Shown: positions 15,957 through 25,367 of the stretch, piece by piece
Layout: the number at the start of each line of letters is the position of its first letter
Position numbering within the stretch: the stretch's first letter is position 1
Assembly (NCBI GenBank): GCA_024641475.1
Contig: JAHECZ010000019.1
Coordinates: forward strand, 1 to 54,105
Reading direction: 5' to 3'
Length of the DNA stretch: 54,105 nt
Source of the DNA: Gammaproteobacteria bacterium
GTDB taxonomy: Bacteria > Pseudomonadota > Gammaproteobacteria > UBA6429 > Thiohalophilaceae
Notes under the pieces: model-generated
Databases searched by the model: none
Seen by the model: the letters and a program-made list of their open reading frames with translations, nothing else
Told to the model about the DNA's origin: nothing
Translations under genes and position numbers: made by a program

Positions 15957-16925
15957 ATGCGTCATTGGCTGATACTGCCATTAAGTTTGTTATTAATTAG
16001 CTGCGGCGAGAATAGCGCGATTCTGCCTATTGCCGAACAGATAGCCGGTCAAGCAACGACAATTCAATTTGTAACCTCAGTCGATACAGCGGCGATTCAG
16101 GAAATGCGCATTACCTACTTCCCGAAATATCAACCTACCGCCAGCCAGGATATTACCGCACAACTAAAACACAACCCCGACAATCCCCAGCTCTATCTGG
16201 CGGAATTACCCAATCTGGCGCCAGACGAATATCGGGTTGCCGTCCGAATTGTGTATTACCAGCAAATTGCTGGCGTGAATCTGGTCCGTTACACGCGGGT
16301 GTTTATCCGCGACTTTCACGTTTACGCACCATTGTCACGTGACTGTTATAATTTCGATGATAAACAAAAAGACACGATGGGCTGGACGACCACACCGGTG
16401 TATCTGGATGCACGCGAACAACCCTTCAGTGCCAGCGGTTGTCACGGCGTTTTTTATGCGAATCAAAACTGGCCTACGGCACTGACTGATACGACCAATG
16501 GCGGCAGTCTGTTCATACCCGTTTCAGATAAATGCTTTCCTACTTCTTCACCCAATACCATGCAGACCGGCTATTGGCATTTCACGTTAAGCTCGCCCTC
16601 CTTAGCGGACAAACCCGCATGGCAAAATCTCACTGCAGTCCAACTTCGCGTGGCGAGCAAATCGATCAATGTCGATATACGTCCGGAGATTGTTTTCACA
16701 GGTGGTCTGCCAGTGGGCACAGCACCCATGCCGGAGATTCGTTACCCTACCTATCAAGGGGGCTGGCGCGTAATCGAACATCCCATCGTTATTCCCAAAG
16801 GCGCCCGCATCACCCAATTGCGCTTGCACATCAGCGGGATTCCGGAAAATACAGTGAACTCCAGCGTCGATGCCATTCTCATTGACGGTGTCTGTCCGGT
16901 AAAACAAATTACGCCCCATCCCTAA
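15957..16925 (+). CDS. uncharacterised lipoprotein
   Basis: 322 residues from the ATG at 15957, with AAGGA 6 bp upstream and 2 bp after the TerC stop. The N-terminus is a lipoprotein signal with lipobox LLIS-C (cysteine near residue 15). The rest looks like a beta-rich exported protein: a first module (about 25-120, with RITYFPKYQPTASQD) and a second ending in DAILIDGVCPVKQITPHP. Five further cysteines could form disulfides. I do not recognise a family. Its tight spacing with the TerC gene suggests co-expression at the envelope. Confidence 0.7.
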   Translation: MRHWLILPLSLLLISCGENSAILPIAEQIAGQATTIQFVTSVDTAAIQEMRITYFPKYQPTASQDITAQLKHNPDNPQLYLAELPNLAPDEYRVAVRIVYYQQIAGVNLVRYTRVFIRDFHVYAPLSRDCYNFDDKQKDTMGWTTTPVYLDAREQPFSASGCHGVFYANQNWPTALTDTTNGGSLFIPVSDKCFPTSSPNTMQTGYWHFTLSSPSLADKPAWQNLTAVQLRVASKSINVDIRPEIVFTGGLPVGTAPMPEIRYPTYQGGWRVIEHPIVIPKGARITQLRLHISGIPENTVNSSVDAILIDGVCPVKQITPHP

Positions 16926-16961
16926 ACGCGCGTGACTTTCCTGGTGCAGTGACTTATTCGC

Positions 16962-16978
16962 AGCACAAAAGCGGTGCG
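16962..16978. promoter_or_regulatory. NtrC-like binding site
   Basis: AGCACAAAAGCGGTGCG contains GCAC-N7-GTGC, the core of the enteric NtrC consensus. A further half-site TGGTGCA lies at 16942-16948. The site centre is about 150 bp upstream of the predicted transcription start, a normal enhancer distance for NtrC. Confidence 0.6.
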
Positions 16979-17095
16979 CCTAATTCGATTTCAACATCAG
17001 CATGTACTAATGTAGTGCAGCATAAATCACGCAGCATTTACCCAGCGAAACTAATTCCTCAATAGATTTAATCAGTTAACGCAGTTTTGCCAGCA

Positions 17096-17110
17096 TGGCA
17101 CAAGGCTTGC
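17096..17110 (+). promoter_or_regulatory. sigma-54 (RpoN) -24/-12 promoter of the nitrate importer
   Basis: TGGCACAAGGCTTGC matches the sigma-54 consensus TGGCAC-N5-TTGC at every defined position, with GG and GC separated by 10 bp. Transcription would start near 17122, about 85 nt before the first gene. Confidence 0.8.
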
Positions 17111-17206
17111 GATAAGGATAATGCGGCTCTGGGCGGTTTGTTGCTGCGTAACTCGGTAATAAAACACCAGGTCATTCTGGAATCTATAACAGAGGAATCA
17201 TTATCC

Positions 17207-18646
17207 ATGTCGATGAATACCCAATCCTGTCCAATACGCGTTCACTCTGCTGTAGCAGACCACACTCAGATACAAACCTATTCAATTGCACACCTGTGGC
17301 AATGGATGCTTATAGCGACACTGCTGGTATTACTCAGTTTGCCCAATTTATTACATGCCGCGAGCAAGGTTGAAAAGCCCGATCTGAAATTCGGTTTTAT
17401 AAAACTCACCGACATGGCACCGTTAGCGATTGCCTACGAAAAAGGTTACTTCGAAGATGAAGGGCTGTACGTCACCCTCGAAGCCCAGGCCAACTGGAAG
17501 GTGTTATTGGATCGTGTGATCGATGGCCAGCTTGATGGTGCACATATGCTCGCTGGTCAACCGCTGGGCGCGACAATTGGTTTTGGCACCAAGGCCGATG
17601 TGATTACCGCGTTCAGCATGGATCTCAACGGCAATGGCATCACCATGTCCAATGAAGTTTGGGGAAAGATGAAAAAATATGTGCCGATGAAAGATGGCAA
17701 ACCCGTGCATCCCATCAAAGCCGATTATTTAAAACCCGTGATAGAAGAATATAAAAAAGCCGGCAAGCCTTTTAACCTCGGCATGGTATTCCCGGTGTCG
17801 ACACATAATTACGAATTACGTTACTGGCTCGCTGCCGGTGGTATAAATCCCGGTTTTTACGCACCGGACAAAGGCGACATCAGTGGCCAAATCAAAGCCG
17901 ACGCACTGTTGTCGGTCACCCCACCACCACAAATGCCAGCCACGTTGGAAGCCGGTACGATTTTCGGTTATTGCGTCGGTGAACCATGGAATCAACAAGC
18001 GGTGTTCAAAGGAATCGGCGTGCCGGTTGTTACCGATTATGAAATCTGGAAAAACAATCCGGAGAAAGTCTTTGGCGTCAGCAAAAAATGGGCGGATGCC
18101 AATCCTAAAACCCATATCGCGGTTCTCAAAGCACTGATTCGTGCTGCCAAATGGCTGGATGATGAAAATGACAAGAATCGCGCCGAGGCAGTACGAATTA
18201 TTTCCAAACCCAATTATGTCGGCGCCGACGCCAAGGTGATCGCCAATAGCATGACTGGCACCTTTGAATATGAAAAAGGTGACAAGCGTGCACTGCCGGA
18301 CTTCAACGTGTTCTTCCGTTACAACGCCACCTATCCGTACTACAGCGACGCAGTATGGTATCTGACCCAAATGCGCCGCTGGGGCCAGATTGCCGATTAC
18401 AAACCTGATAGCTGGTACATGGACACCGCCAAAAAAGTCTATCGTCCCGATATCTATGCGCAAGCTGCCAAGGCTCTGATTGCCGAAGGCAAGATGAAAG
18501 CCGCTGACTTTCCGGATTTCGCCAAGGAAAGTGGCTATCGCAAACCACAAACGGAATTCATCGATGGTATTACCTATGACGGTACCAAACCCAATGCCTA
18601 CCTGAAAAAGTTTGCCATTGGTTTAAAAGATAAACAGCAACCGTAA
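17207..18646 (+). CDS. nrtA: nitrate-type ABC transporter substrate-binding protein
   Basis: 479 residues from the ATG at 17207, selected by AGAGGAA upstream; the open frame extends 40 codons further but covers the sigma-54 promoter. A long N-terminal stretch of ~30 polar residues precedes the hydrophobic core ([18 protein letters not shown]), with a likely cut after LLHAAS. The mature protein matches the NrtA/CmpA family: [37 protein letters not shown] and [13 protein letters not shown]. It binds nitrate, nitrite or a related anion in the periplasm. Cyanate or bicarbonate cannot be excluded. Confidence 0.9.
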   Translation: MSMNTQSCPIRVHSAVADHTQIQTYSIAHLWQWMLIATLLVLLSLPNLLHAASKVEKPDLKFGFIKLTDMAPLAIAYEKGYFEDEGLYVTLEAQANWKVLLDRVIDGQLDGAHMLAGQPLGATIGFGTKADVITAFSMDLNGNGITMSNEVWGKMKKYVPMKDGKPVHPIKADYLKPVIEEYKKAGKPFNLGMVFPVSTHNYELRYWLAAGGINPGFYAPDKGDISGQIKADALLSVTPPPQMPATLEAGTIFGYCVGEPWNQQAVFKGIGVPVVTDYEIWKNNPEKVFGVSKKWADANPKTHIAVLKALIRAAKWLDDENDKNRAEAVRIISKPNYVGADAKVIANSMTGTFEYEKGDKRALPDFNVFFRYNATYPYYSDAVWYLTQMRRWGQIADYKPDSWYMDTAKKVYRPDIYAQAAKALIAEGKMKAADFPDFAKESGYRKPQTEFIDGITYDGTKPNAYLKKFAIGLKDKQQP

Positions 18647-19639
18647 ATGTCAACACAAGGTAACCGCGGTATGAAATTCAAATTTAATATCAACATCTCG
18701 CCACGGGAGGTTTTAACCAACCTCCTGCGGCAGTTGTTGATTCCCAGTATCGGCATATTATGTTTTCTGGGAATGTGGGCCTTTGTCGCCGGTTCGATTC
18801 ACACATCGCTCGGTAAATTTCCTGGACCGGCAAAAGTCTGGGAACAGACCGAAAGTCTCTATCAGGAATACCTCGATGAACGCAGCAAGGAAGCCGCGTT
18901 TAATGAGCGACAGGATAAACGTATCGCAGAGCGTCTTGCCGAAGATCCCCATGCCAGCGTTGAACATCGTCAATACACCGGTGCTCCAACCTTTATCGCA
19001 CAAATAGGCACCAGTTTGATTACCGTCATGACAGGATTTATTCTTGCTTCTCTCATCGCCATTCCGCTCGGCATCATGATCGGTTTGAGTCAAGCGTTAT
19101 ATCAAGCCTTCAATCCACTCATACAATTGTTTAAACCGGTCTCGCCATTGGCCTGGTTGCCTCTCATTACCATGGTTGTCAGTGCAGTGTACGTCACCGA
19201 TGATCCGGCTGTGTCCAAATCGTTTCTCAATTCGATGTTAACCGTATTGCTGTGTTGCTTGTGGCCTACCATTATCAATACTGCTGTTGGCGTCAATGGT
19301 GTCAGCAAGGATCTCAATAATGTCAGTCGGGTACTGCGCCTGGGAGCCATCACGCACATCGCCAAAATCGTGTTGCCCTCCGCTGTGCCAATGATCTTTA
19401 CCGGATTGCGTCTGTCGTTAGGCATCGCCTGGATGGTATTAATTGCCGCCGAGATGCTGGCACAAAATCCGGGATTGGGAAAATTTGTCTGGGATCAATT
19501 TCAGAATGGCAGTTCGGATTCACTCGGCCGCATTATGGTCGCGGTGTTGGTAATCGGCTTTATCGGTTTCCTGCTGGATCGCGGCATGTTATTCATGCAG
19601 CGGCATTTCAGCTGGGATAAAACCGCCACCATTCGTTAA
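18647..19639 (+). CDS. nrtB: nitrate-type ABC transporter permease
   Basis: 330 residues, about six transmembrane helices, with the cytoplasmic EAA loop near LGAITHIAKIVLPSAVPMIFTGLRLSLGIAWMVLIAAEM. The start abuts the nrtA stop (TAAATG); an alternative ATG at 18671 has AAGG 10 bp upstream. A charged insert of ~50 residues between the first and second helices (YQEYLDERSKEAAFNE onward) is typical of proteobacterial NrtB relatives. Confidence 0.9.
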   Translation: MSTQGNRGMKFKFNINISPREVLTNLLRQLLIPSIGILCFLGMWAFVAGSIHTSLGKFPGPAKVWEQTESLYQEYLDERSKEAAFNERQDKRIAERLAEDPHASVEHRQYTGAPTFIAQIGTSLITVMTGFILASLIAIPLGIMIGLSQALYQAFNPLIQLFKPVSPLAWLPLITMVVSAVYVTDDPAVSKSFLNSMLTVLLCCLWPTIINTAVGVNGVSKDLNNVSRVLRLGAITHIAKIVLPSAVPMIFTGLRLSLGIAWMVLIAAEMLAQNPGLGKFVWDQFQNGSSDSLGRIMVAVLVIGFIGFLLDRGMLFMQRHFSWDKTATIR

Positions 19640-19654
19640 CCCAAGGAGTACGCC

Positions 19655-20494
19655 ATGGCAACAGCACACCTGGAGCTATCACAGGTTTCGATTGAATTCC
19701 CCACGCCGCAAGGCCCCTACAAAGCACTCGACAACGTCAATCTGAAAATCGACCAAGGTGAATTTGTTTCCCTGATTGGTCACTCAGGCTGCGGTAAATC
19801 CACTGTGCTCAATATCGTTGCCGGTTTGAACCAGGCCACCGAAGGCGGTGCCATTCTCGATGGCAAGGAAGTGAATGAGCCTGGTCCTGAGCGTGCCGTG
19901 GTATTTCAGAATCATTCGCTCTTACCCTGGTTGACCGCGTATGAGAACGTCGAACTGGCGGTTAAACAAGTGTTCAAGAAAACCAAATCCAGACAGGAAA
20001 TGGCGCAGTGGGTCATGCATAATCTGGAGCTGGTGCAAATGACCCACGCCAAGGATAAACGTCCAGCGGAAATATCCGGAGGTATGAAACAACGCGTTGG
20101 TATCGCCCGTGCGTTGGCGATGCAACCCAAGGTGTTGTTGATGGATGAACCCTTTGGTGCGCTCGATGCACTGACCCGCGCCCACTTACAAGATTCGTTA
20201 ATGGATATCCACGCGACGTTAAAAAACACGGTGATCATGATTACCCACGATGTCGATGAAGCCGTGCTGCTGTCGGATCGCATTGTGATGATGACCAATG
20301 GACCGGCGGCAACCATCGGCAATATTCTCGCCGTCGAGTTACCGCGACCGCGCAACCGCGTCAAACTCACCGATGATGCGCACTATAATCATTGTCGTGC
20401 TGAAGTACTGCGCTTCCTGTATGAGCGCCATACCAAGCTGGAAGTGATCGACAATTCCGCCCCCAGCCCGACTGCTAAAATCAAGACCGGTTAG
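19655..20494 (+). CDS. nrtD: nitrate-type ABC transporter ATP-binding protein
   Basis: 279 residues. Walker A GHSGCGKST, Q-loop QNHSLLPWLT, signature SGGMKQRVGIARAL, Walker B VLLMDEPFGALD and switch ITHDVDEAV are complete. It is a single ATPase like NrtD, without the extra binding-protein domain of NrtC. It follows nrtB after 15 bp with AAGGAG, and completes a three-gene importer. No nitrate or nitrite reductase gene lies in the window. Confidence 0.9.
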   Translation: MATAHLELSQVSIEFPTPQGPYKALDNVNLKIDQGEFVSLIGHSGCGKSTVLNIVAGLNQATEGGAILDGKEVNEPGPERAVVFQNHSLLPWLTAYENVELAVKQVFKKTKSRQEMAQWVMHNLELVQMTHAKDKRPAEISGGMKQRVGIARALAMQPKVLLMDEPFGALDALTRAHLQDSLMDIHATLKNTVIMITHDVDEAVLLSDRIVMMTNGPAATIGNILAVELPRPRNRVKLTDDAHYNHCRAEVLRFLYERHTKLEVIDNSAPSPTAKIKTG

Positions 20495-20501
20495 TTACAC
20501 A

Positions 20502-20531
20502 TTGCGATAATTTCGCCCCCACCCATATAAT
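20502..20531 (+). promoter_or_regulatory. candidate sigma-70 promoter of the liv operon
   Basis: TTGCGA (20502-20507), 18-bp spacer, TATAAT (20526-20531), in the 129-bp gap after nrtD. A second AT-rich block (TATATATA near 20566-20575) could be an alternative -10. Confidence 0.45.
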
Positions 20532-20623
20532 TAGACCCGGCGTCACCCCCAGCCCCATACCTATATATATAAGGTAGATCCTGGATGTGGGTGGCAACCG
20601 CATCATAGAGACGGGAGGATGGG

Positions 20624-21787
20624 ATGAAGGCTGTTGCATTAGGTCGTGGAACACAGATATTTGGACTGATTACCGTAGTGCTACTGGCACTCAATGGCTG
20701 CCAACAGAAAAGCGCGAGCAATGTCGTGCGTATCGGCTCCGTGGCCCCGTTAACCGGTGCCCAATCCCATTACGGCAAGGATAATGACAATGGTGCACGG
20801 CTGGCGGTGGATGAACTCAACGCTAAAGGCGTGATCATTGGTGGCAAGAAGGTCACCATTGAGCTGATCAGTGAAGACGATCAGGCCGATCCCCGCACCG
20901 CCACCATCGTCGCGCAGAAACTGATTGATAAACAGGTCAAGGGCGTGATTGGCCATCTGAATTCCGGTACGTCCATCCCTGCTTCCAAGATTTATCACGA
21001 TGCCGGCATTCCACAAATCTCCCCCTCCGCCACTGCGATTGCGTATACCGCACAAGGATTCAACAGTACCTTTCGCGTGATGACCAATGACCGCCAGCAA
21101 GGCAAAGTCCTCGGCGAATATGCGGTGAAGAAACTCGGCAATAAAGCCGTCGCGATCATCGATGACCGTACTGCCTATGGACAAGGTCTGGCCGACGAAG
21201 TCGCCAAAGCCGTGGAAGCGGCCGGTGGTAAAATCGCCTCACGCCAATACACGACCGACAGCGCCACCGATTTCACGGCGATCCTCACTGCCATCAAGGG
21301 CGCCAATGCGGATGTGGTGTTTTACGGCGGCATGGATCCGCAAGGTGCACCCTTGGTAAAACAAATGCGTAACCTTGGTTTGCACGCCAACTATCTTGGT
21401 GCTGATGGCATCAAGACCCTGGAATATTTAACGCTCGCCGGTAAAGACGGTGATGCGACGATTGCATCGATGCCGGGTTTACCCCTGGAGAAAATGCCCG
21501 GTGGTAAAGAATTCAATGCCAAGTTCACCGCCAAGTATGGTCCAATCCAGGTTTATGCACCGTATGCGTATGACGCCGTCAACGTATTGATCGATGCGAT
21601 GGTGCGTGCCGGTTCAAGTGACCCCGCCAAATATTTACCTGAATTGCACAAGACGCAATTCAAAGGCGTGACCGGTGACATTTCATTTGATGATAACGGT
21701 GATGTCAAAGCTGTCGCCATTACGCTTTACAAGGATGTGAATGGTCAATGGGAATTACTCGAAACCCTTTCCGGTAATGCACCGTAA
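20624..21787 (+). CDS. livK: branched-chain amino-acid ABC transporter substrate-binding lipoprotein
   Basis: 387 residues with GGGAGG before the ATG. The signal ends in a lipobox-like LNG-C26, so the protein is probably lipid-anchored, unlike the soluble periplasmic LivJ/LivK of E. coli. The mature part is the type I periplasmic-binding fold of the LIV family: IGSVAPLTGAQSHYGKDNDNGARLAVDELN, then GVIGHLNSGTSIPASKIYHDAGIPQISPSAT and APYAYDAVNVLIDAM. Leucine, isoleucine, valine or related amino acids are likely; the sequence does not fix the specificity. Confidence 0.9.
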   Translation: MKAVALGRGTQIFGLITVVLLALNGCQQKSASNVVRIGSVAPLTGAQSHYGKDNDNGARLAVDELNAKGVIIGGKKVTIELISEDDQADPRTATIVAQKLIDKQVKGVIGHLNSGTSIPASKIYHDAGIPQISPSATAIAYTAQGFNSTFRVMTNDRQQGKVLGEYAVKKLGNKAVAIIDDRTAYGQGLADEVAKAVEAAGGKIASRQYTTDSATDFTAILTAIKGANADVVFYGGMDPQGAPLVKQMRNLGLHANYLGADGIKTLEYLTLAGKDGDATIASMPGLPLEKMPGGKEFNAKFTAKYGPIQVYAPYAYDAVNVLIDAMVRAGSSDPAKYLPELHKTQFKGVTGDISFDDNGDVKAVAITLYKDVNGQWELLETLSGNAP

Positions 21788-21809
21788 CTTGCGCTGCAGG
21801 TTGTAAGCA

Positions 21810-22736
21810 GTGGATATTTTCGTTCAACAGCTCATTAACGGGCTGGTACTCGGCAGTATTTATGCGTTGATCGCACTGGGTTATACCATGGTGTACGGTA
21901 TCCTGGAGTTGATCAATTTCGCGCACGGTGAAGTCACCATGTTCGGCGCGATGATCTGCCTGGCGATTCTCAATGCGTTGTTACTTCATAGCGGCTTACC
22001 ACCCCTGTTGATTCTGGGGATTGGCCTGGTCGGCGCCATCGGTTTCTGTATGGTGCTGGGCTATGCGCTCGAACGCATTGCGTATCGACCGCTGCGGCAT
22101 GCACCCCGTCTGGCACCGTTGATTACCGCTATCGGCATGTCGATTGTGTTACAAAATGTCGCCATGTTGATCTGGGGCAAAAAATTCCTGAGTTTTCCCG
22201 ACATCATTCCGATTCAACGCTTCACGATTGCCGGTGCCAATATCACCAATCTGCAGATCGTGATCATTTTATTAGCGATCCTGATTATGATTTGCCTGTG
22301 GCTGTTGATCCATCGCACCCGTCTGGGTCGTGCCATGCGGGCTACGGCGCAATCACCGGAACTCGCTTCGCTGATGGGCATCAATCCCAATACGATCATT
22401 TCCGCCACGTTCATGATCGGTGGCGCGCTGGGTGCCGTCGCGGGGGTGATGGTCAATGCCTATTACGGCCCGGCACATTACACGATGGGCTTTATGCTGG
22501 GTTTAAAGGCCTTCACCGCAGCGGTACTTGGCGGCATCGGTAATATCACCGGCGCGATGTTCGGTGGTTTGTTACTCGGCTTGATTGAAAGTTTTGGTGC
22601 GGGATACATCGGGCAACTCACCGGTGGTTTCATGGGCAGTAATTACCAACATGTGTTTGCCTTTTTTGTGTTGATCCTGATCCTGGTGTTTCGCCCGTCC
22701 GGTTTGTTTGGCGAACGTGTCGGAGAACGTGCGTGA
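21810..22736 (+). CDS. livH: branched-chain amino-acid ABC transporter permease LivH
   Basis: 308 residues from a GTG start. About eight hydrophobic helices, beginning FVQQLINGLVLGSIYALIALGYTMVYGILELINFAHGE, the LivH hallmark. The cytoplasmic loop RAMRATAQSPELASLMGIN contacts the ATPases. It overlaps livM by 4 nt (GTGA). Confidence 0.94.
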   Translation: MDIFVQQLINGLVLGSIYALIALGYTMVYGILELINFAHGEVTMFGAMICLAILNALLLHSGLPPLLILGIGLVGAIGFCMVLGYALERIAYRPLRHAPRLAPLITAIGMSIVLQNVAMLIWGKKFLSFPDIIPIQRFTIAGANITNLQIVIILLAILIMICLWLLIHRTRLGRAMRATAQSPELASLMGINPNTIISATFMIGGALGAVAGVMVNAYYGPAHYTMGFMLGLKAFTAAVLGGIGNITGAMFGGLLLGLIESFGAGYIGQLTGGFMGSNYQHVFAFFVLILILVFRPSGLFGERVGERA

Positions 22737-23869
22737 TTGCCAAATTGCAAAGCAAGTGGCAACACGCCAAACAAGACCGTCGTGTCGTCTACGCCACCTG
22801 GATCGTACTGGCGTTGCTATTGCTGCTCTTACCGTTTGTCACCGGTATGACGTTGGGACGTGGTTGGGTACGCATCATCGATTTCGCGTTGCTGTATATC
22901 ATGCTCGCACTGGGTTTGAACATCGTAGTTGGCTATGCCGGACTGCTGGATTTAGGTTACATCGCCTTTTATGCGGTTGGCGCTTATCTCTATGCATTAC
23001 TTGCCTCGCCACAATTTGGATTGCATTGGCCGGTGTGGGCGATCCTGCCATTGGGTGCGTTGACCGCCGGATTGTTCGGGGTGTTGCTGGGGGCGCCGAC
23101 CTTAAAATTACGTGGTGATTATCTAGCGATCGTCACGCTTGGTTTTGGTGAGATCGTACGAATTTTCCTCACCAATTTAAACGCACCCTATAACATCACC
23201 AATGGTCCTCAGGGGATCAGTCGTATTGATCCCATCGTGATTGCCGGGGTGGACTTGCATCGCACCTATCATCTGTTTGGTCTGAGTATTCCCTCCACTT
23301 ATCTCTATTATTATTTATTCCTGAGTTTCTGTCTGGCGATCATCTTTGTATGTGTGCGTCTGCAGGATTCACGCATCGGTCGTGCCTGGGTGGCCATCCG
23401 CGAAGATGAAATCGCTGCCAGCGCCATGGGGATTAACACCCGCAATATCAAATTACTGGCATTTGCGATGGGCGCCAGCTTTGGTGGGATCAGCGGCGGT
23501 CTGTTTGCCGGGTTTCAGGGCTTTATCAGTCCGGAAAGTTTTACCTTGTTTGAATCGATCATCGTCGTCTGCATGATCGTATTGGGCGGCATGGGTAACA
23601 TCACCGGCGTGATTCTTGGCGCAATCCTGTTAACGGTATTTCCCGAGGCACTACGTTACCTGGGTGAATTGCAACGCCTGGTGTTTGGTCAGATTCTCGT
23701 GGATCCCAATGATCTGCGTTTATTGATCTTTGGACTGGCGCTGGTGCTGATCATGATCTTCCGTCCTTCGGGTTTATTGCCCTCGGTACGTCGTGAGCGC
23801 GAATTTGCCGCCGATAATTCCTCCGTGCTGGAGCAGGAACAGGAAAGTCTGTATGACCAGCAACGCTGA
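22733..23869 (+). CDS. livM: branched-chain amino-acid ABC transporter permease LivM
   Basis: 378 residues from a GTG that overlaps the livH stop. Helices with LNIVVGYAGLLDLGYIAFYAVGAY and the coupling loop RAWVAIREDEIAASAMGINTR identify LivM. Its N-terminus has an extra charged stretch (LQSKWQHAKQDRR) before the first helix. The last 17 nt overlap livG. Confidence 0.94.
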   Translation: MIAKLQSKWQHAKQDRRVVYATWIVLALLLLLLPFVTGMTLGRGWVRIIDFALLYIMLALGLNIVVGYAGLLDLGYIAFYAVGAYLYALLASPQFGLHWPVWAILPLGALTAGLFGVLLGAPTLKLRGDYLAIVTLGFGEIVRIFLTNLNAPYNITNGPQGISRIDPIVIAGVDLHRTYHLFGLSIPSTYLYYYLFLSFCLAIIFVCVRLQDSRIGRAWVAIREDEIAASAMGINTRNIKLLAFAMGASFGGISGGLFAGFQGFISPESFTLFESIIVVCMIVLGGMGNITGVILGAILLTVFPEALRYLGELQRLVFGQILVDPNDLRLLIFGLALVLIMIFRPSGLLPSVRREREFAADNSSVLEQEQESLYDQQR

Positions 23870-24659
23870 TACGATCACGCTGCCACACAACGCCACGCCG
23901 GTATTGTCAGTACATGCTTTATGCAAATCGTTTGGCGGTTTGGCAGCGCTCAGTGAGGTGAGTTTTGCAATTCAAGCCAAAGAAATCTTTGGCCTCATCG
24001 GTCCTAATGGTGCAGGCAAGACAACCCTGTTCAATGTATTGACTGGCTTGTATTCCGCTGATGCCGGCAGTGTGACTCTGGCCAATCACAGCCTGTTACT
24101 ACGCAAACCGCATGAGGTCGCACAATGCGGCCTGGCACGCACCTTTCAGAATATTCGTTTGTTTGCCAACATGACGGCATTGGAAAATGTCATGGTCGGC
24201 CGGCATGTGCGGACACGCAGTGGTGTACTCGGTGCGATTCTGCGCAATCGCGCCACCATTAAGGAAGAAACCGCCATCACTGCGCGTGCACAAATACTCC
24301 TGGACTACGTTGGGCTTGGTACCGTCACCAATCAATTAGCCAAATATTTATCCTATGGCGATCAACGCCGTCTGGAGATCGCCCGGGCACTGGCAACCGA
24401 CCCTAAACTGCTGGCATTGGATGAACCCGCTGCCGGGATGAATCCCAGCGAGACACAGACACTACGTGATTTACTGCAACGTATACGCAATGATGGTGTG
24501 ACCATATTGTTGATAGAACACGATATGCAACTGGTAATGAATCTGTGCGATCGTGTCGTGGTGCTGGATTACGGTAAGAAAATTGCCGAAGGCGTGCCTG
24601 CCGATGTGCAGCGCAATCCACATGTCATTGAAGCCTACCTGGGTGGTACCTTCCTGTGA
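23853..24659 (+). CDS. livG: branched-chain amino-acid ABC transporter ATPase LivG
   Basis: 268 residues from the ATG at 23853, with AGGAA upstream; an in-frame Met 20 codons earlier lies inside livM and is less likely. Walker A GPNGAGKTT, the LivG insert region (ARTFQNIRLFANMTALENVMVG), signature LSYGDQRRLEIARAL and Walker B LLALDEPAAGMNP are intact. Confidence 0.94.
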   Translation: MTSNADTITLPHNATPVLSVHALCKSFGGLAALSEVSFAIQAKEIFGLIGPNGAGKTTLFNVLTGLYSADAGSVTLANHSLLLRKPHEVAQCGLARTFQNIRLFANMTALENVMVGRHVRTRSGVLGAILRNRATIKEETAITARAQILLDYVGLGTVTNQLAKYLSYGDQRRLEIARALATDPKLLALDEPAAGMNPSETQTLRDLLQRIRNDGVTILLIEHDMQLVMNLCDRVVVLDYGKKIAEGVPADVQRNPHVIEAYLGGTFL

Positions 24660-25363
24660 TGCTACAGGTGGAAAATCTCAGTGTGGCATATGGCGCTGTG
24701 AATGCCGTTAAAAGCATTGATTTACAGATTGCAGCGGGGGAACTTGTCTGTCTGATCGGCGCCAATGGCGCGGGTAAAACCACCACTCTAAAAACACTCG
24801 GTGGCATGCTCAAGCCGCAACATGGCCGCATTGAATATTTTGATCAATCGATCTGTGGTCTGCCTTCGCATGAATTATTGCAACGCGGCATTGCGCTGGT
24901 CCCTGAAGGTCGCGGTATTTTTTCTCGGCTGAGTGTGCGTGAAAATCTGCAACTCGGGGCCTACAGTCGCAATGACGCGGCCGGTATCACACAAGACCTG
25001 GAGCAAATGTTTACGCTATTTCCCCGTTTAGCCGAGCGCGCCGGACAGATTGCCGGTACGCTGTCCGGTGGTGAACAACAAATGCTGGCGATTGCCCGTG
25101 CGCTGATGAGCCGTCCCAAATTATTACTATTGGATGAACCCAGCATGGGCCTGGCACCGGTCATGGTCCAGAAGATATTTCAAACCATCCGCGATATCGC
25201 CGCCGCCGGGGTCACGATCCTGCTGGTGGAACAAAACGCCAAACTCGCCTTGCAAATCAGTCAACGTGGTTATGTGATGGAGAACGGCCGTATCACGCTG
25301 ACCGACGCCGCCCCGGCACTGCTGGCCAATCCGCAGGTGCAACATGCGTATCTTGGTGGTTAG
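24659..25363 (+). CDS. livF: branched-chain amino-acid ABC transporter ATPase LivF
   Basis: 234 residues from the ATG at 24659, whose A is the last base of the livG stop; a GTG three bases earlier is possible. Walker A GANGAGKTT, VPEGRGIFSRLSVRENL, signature LSGGEQQMLAIARALMSRP and Walker B LLLLDEPSMGLAP are complete. It ends the liv operon; no terminator hairpin with a T tract follows. Confidence 0.94.
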   Translation: MLQVENLSVAYGAVNAVKSIDLQIAAGELVCLIGANGAGKTTTLKTLGGMLKPQHGRIEYFDQSICGLPSHELLQRGIALVPEGRGIFSRLSVRENLQLGAYSRNDAAGITQDLEQMFTLFPRLAERAGQIAGTLSGGEQQMLAIARALMSRPKLLLLDEPSMGLAPVMVQKIFQTIRDIAAAGVTILLVEQNAKLALQISQRGYVMENGRITLTDAAPALLANPQVQHAYLGG

Positions 25364-25367
25364 ATCA

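Larger units (their letters stand above)
16926..17206 (+). other. 281-bp regulatory region upstream of the nitrate importer
   Basis: No reading frame is supported. The region contains an NtrC-like palindrome and a sigma-54 promoter, both described separately, plus a long leader of ~85 nt ending in a ribosome site (AGAGGAA, 17191-17197). Confidence 0.6.

Noticed and set aside
17816-18550. 244-codon open frame on the minus strand inside nrtA
   Set aside because: It lies wholly antisense to a well-supported gene, has no ribosome site and encodes a histidine/glycine-rich sequence like no family; it is a frame shadow.
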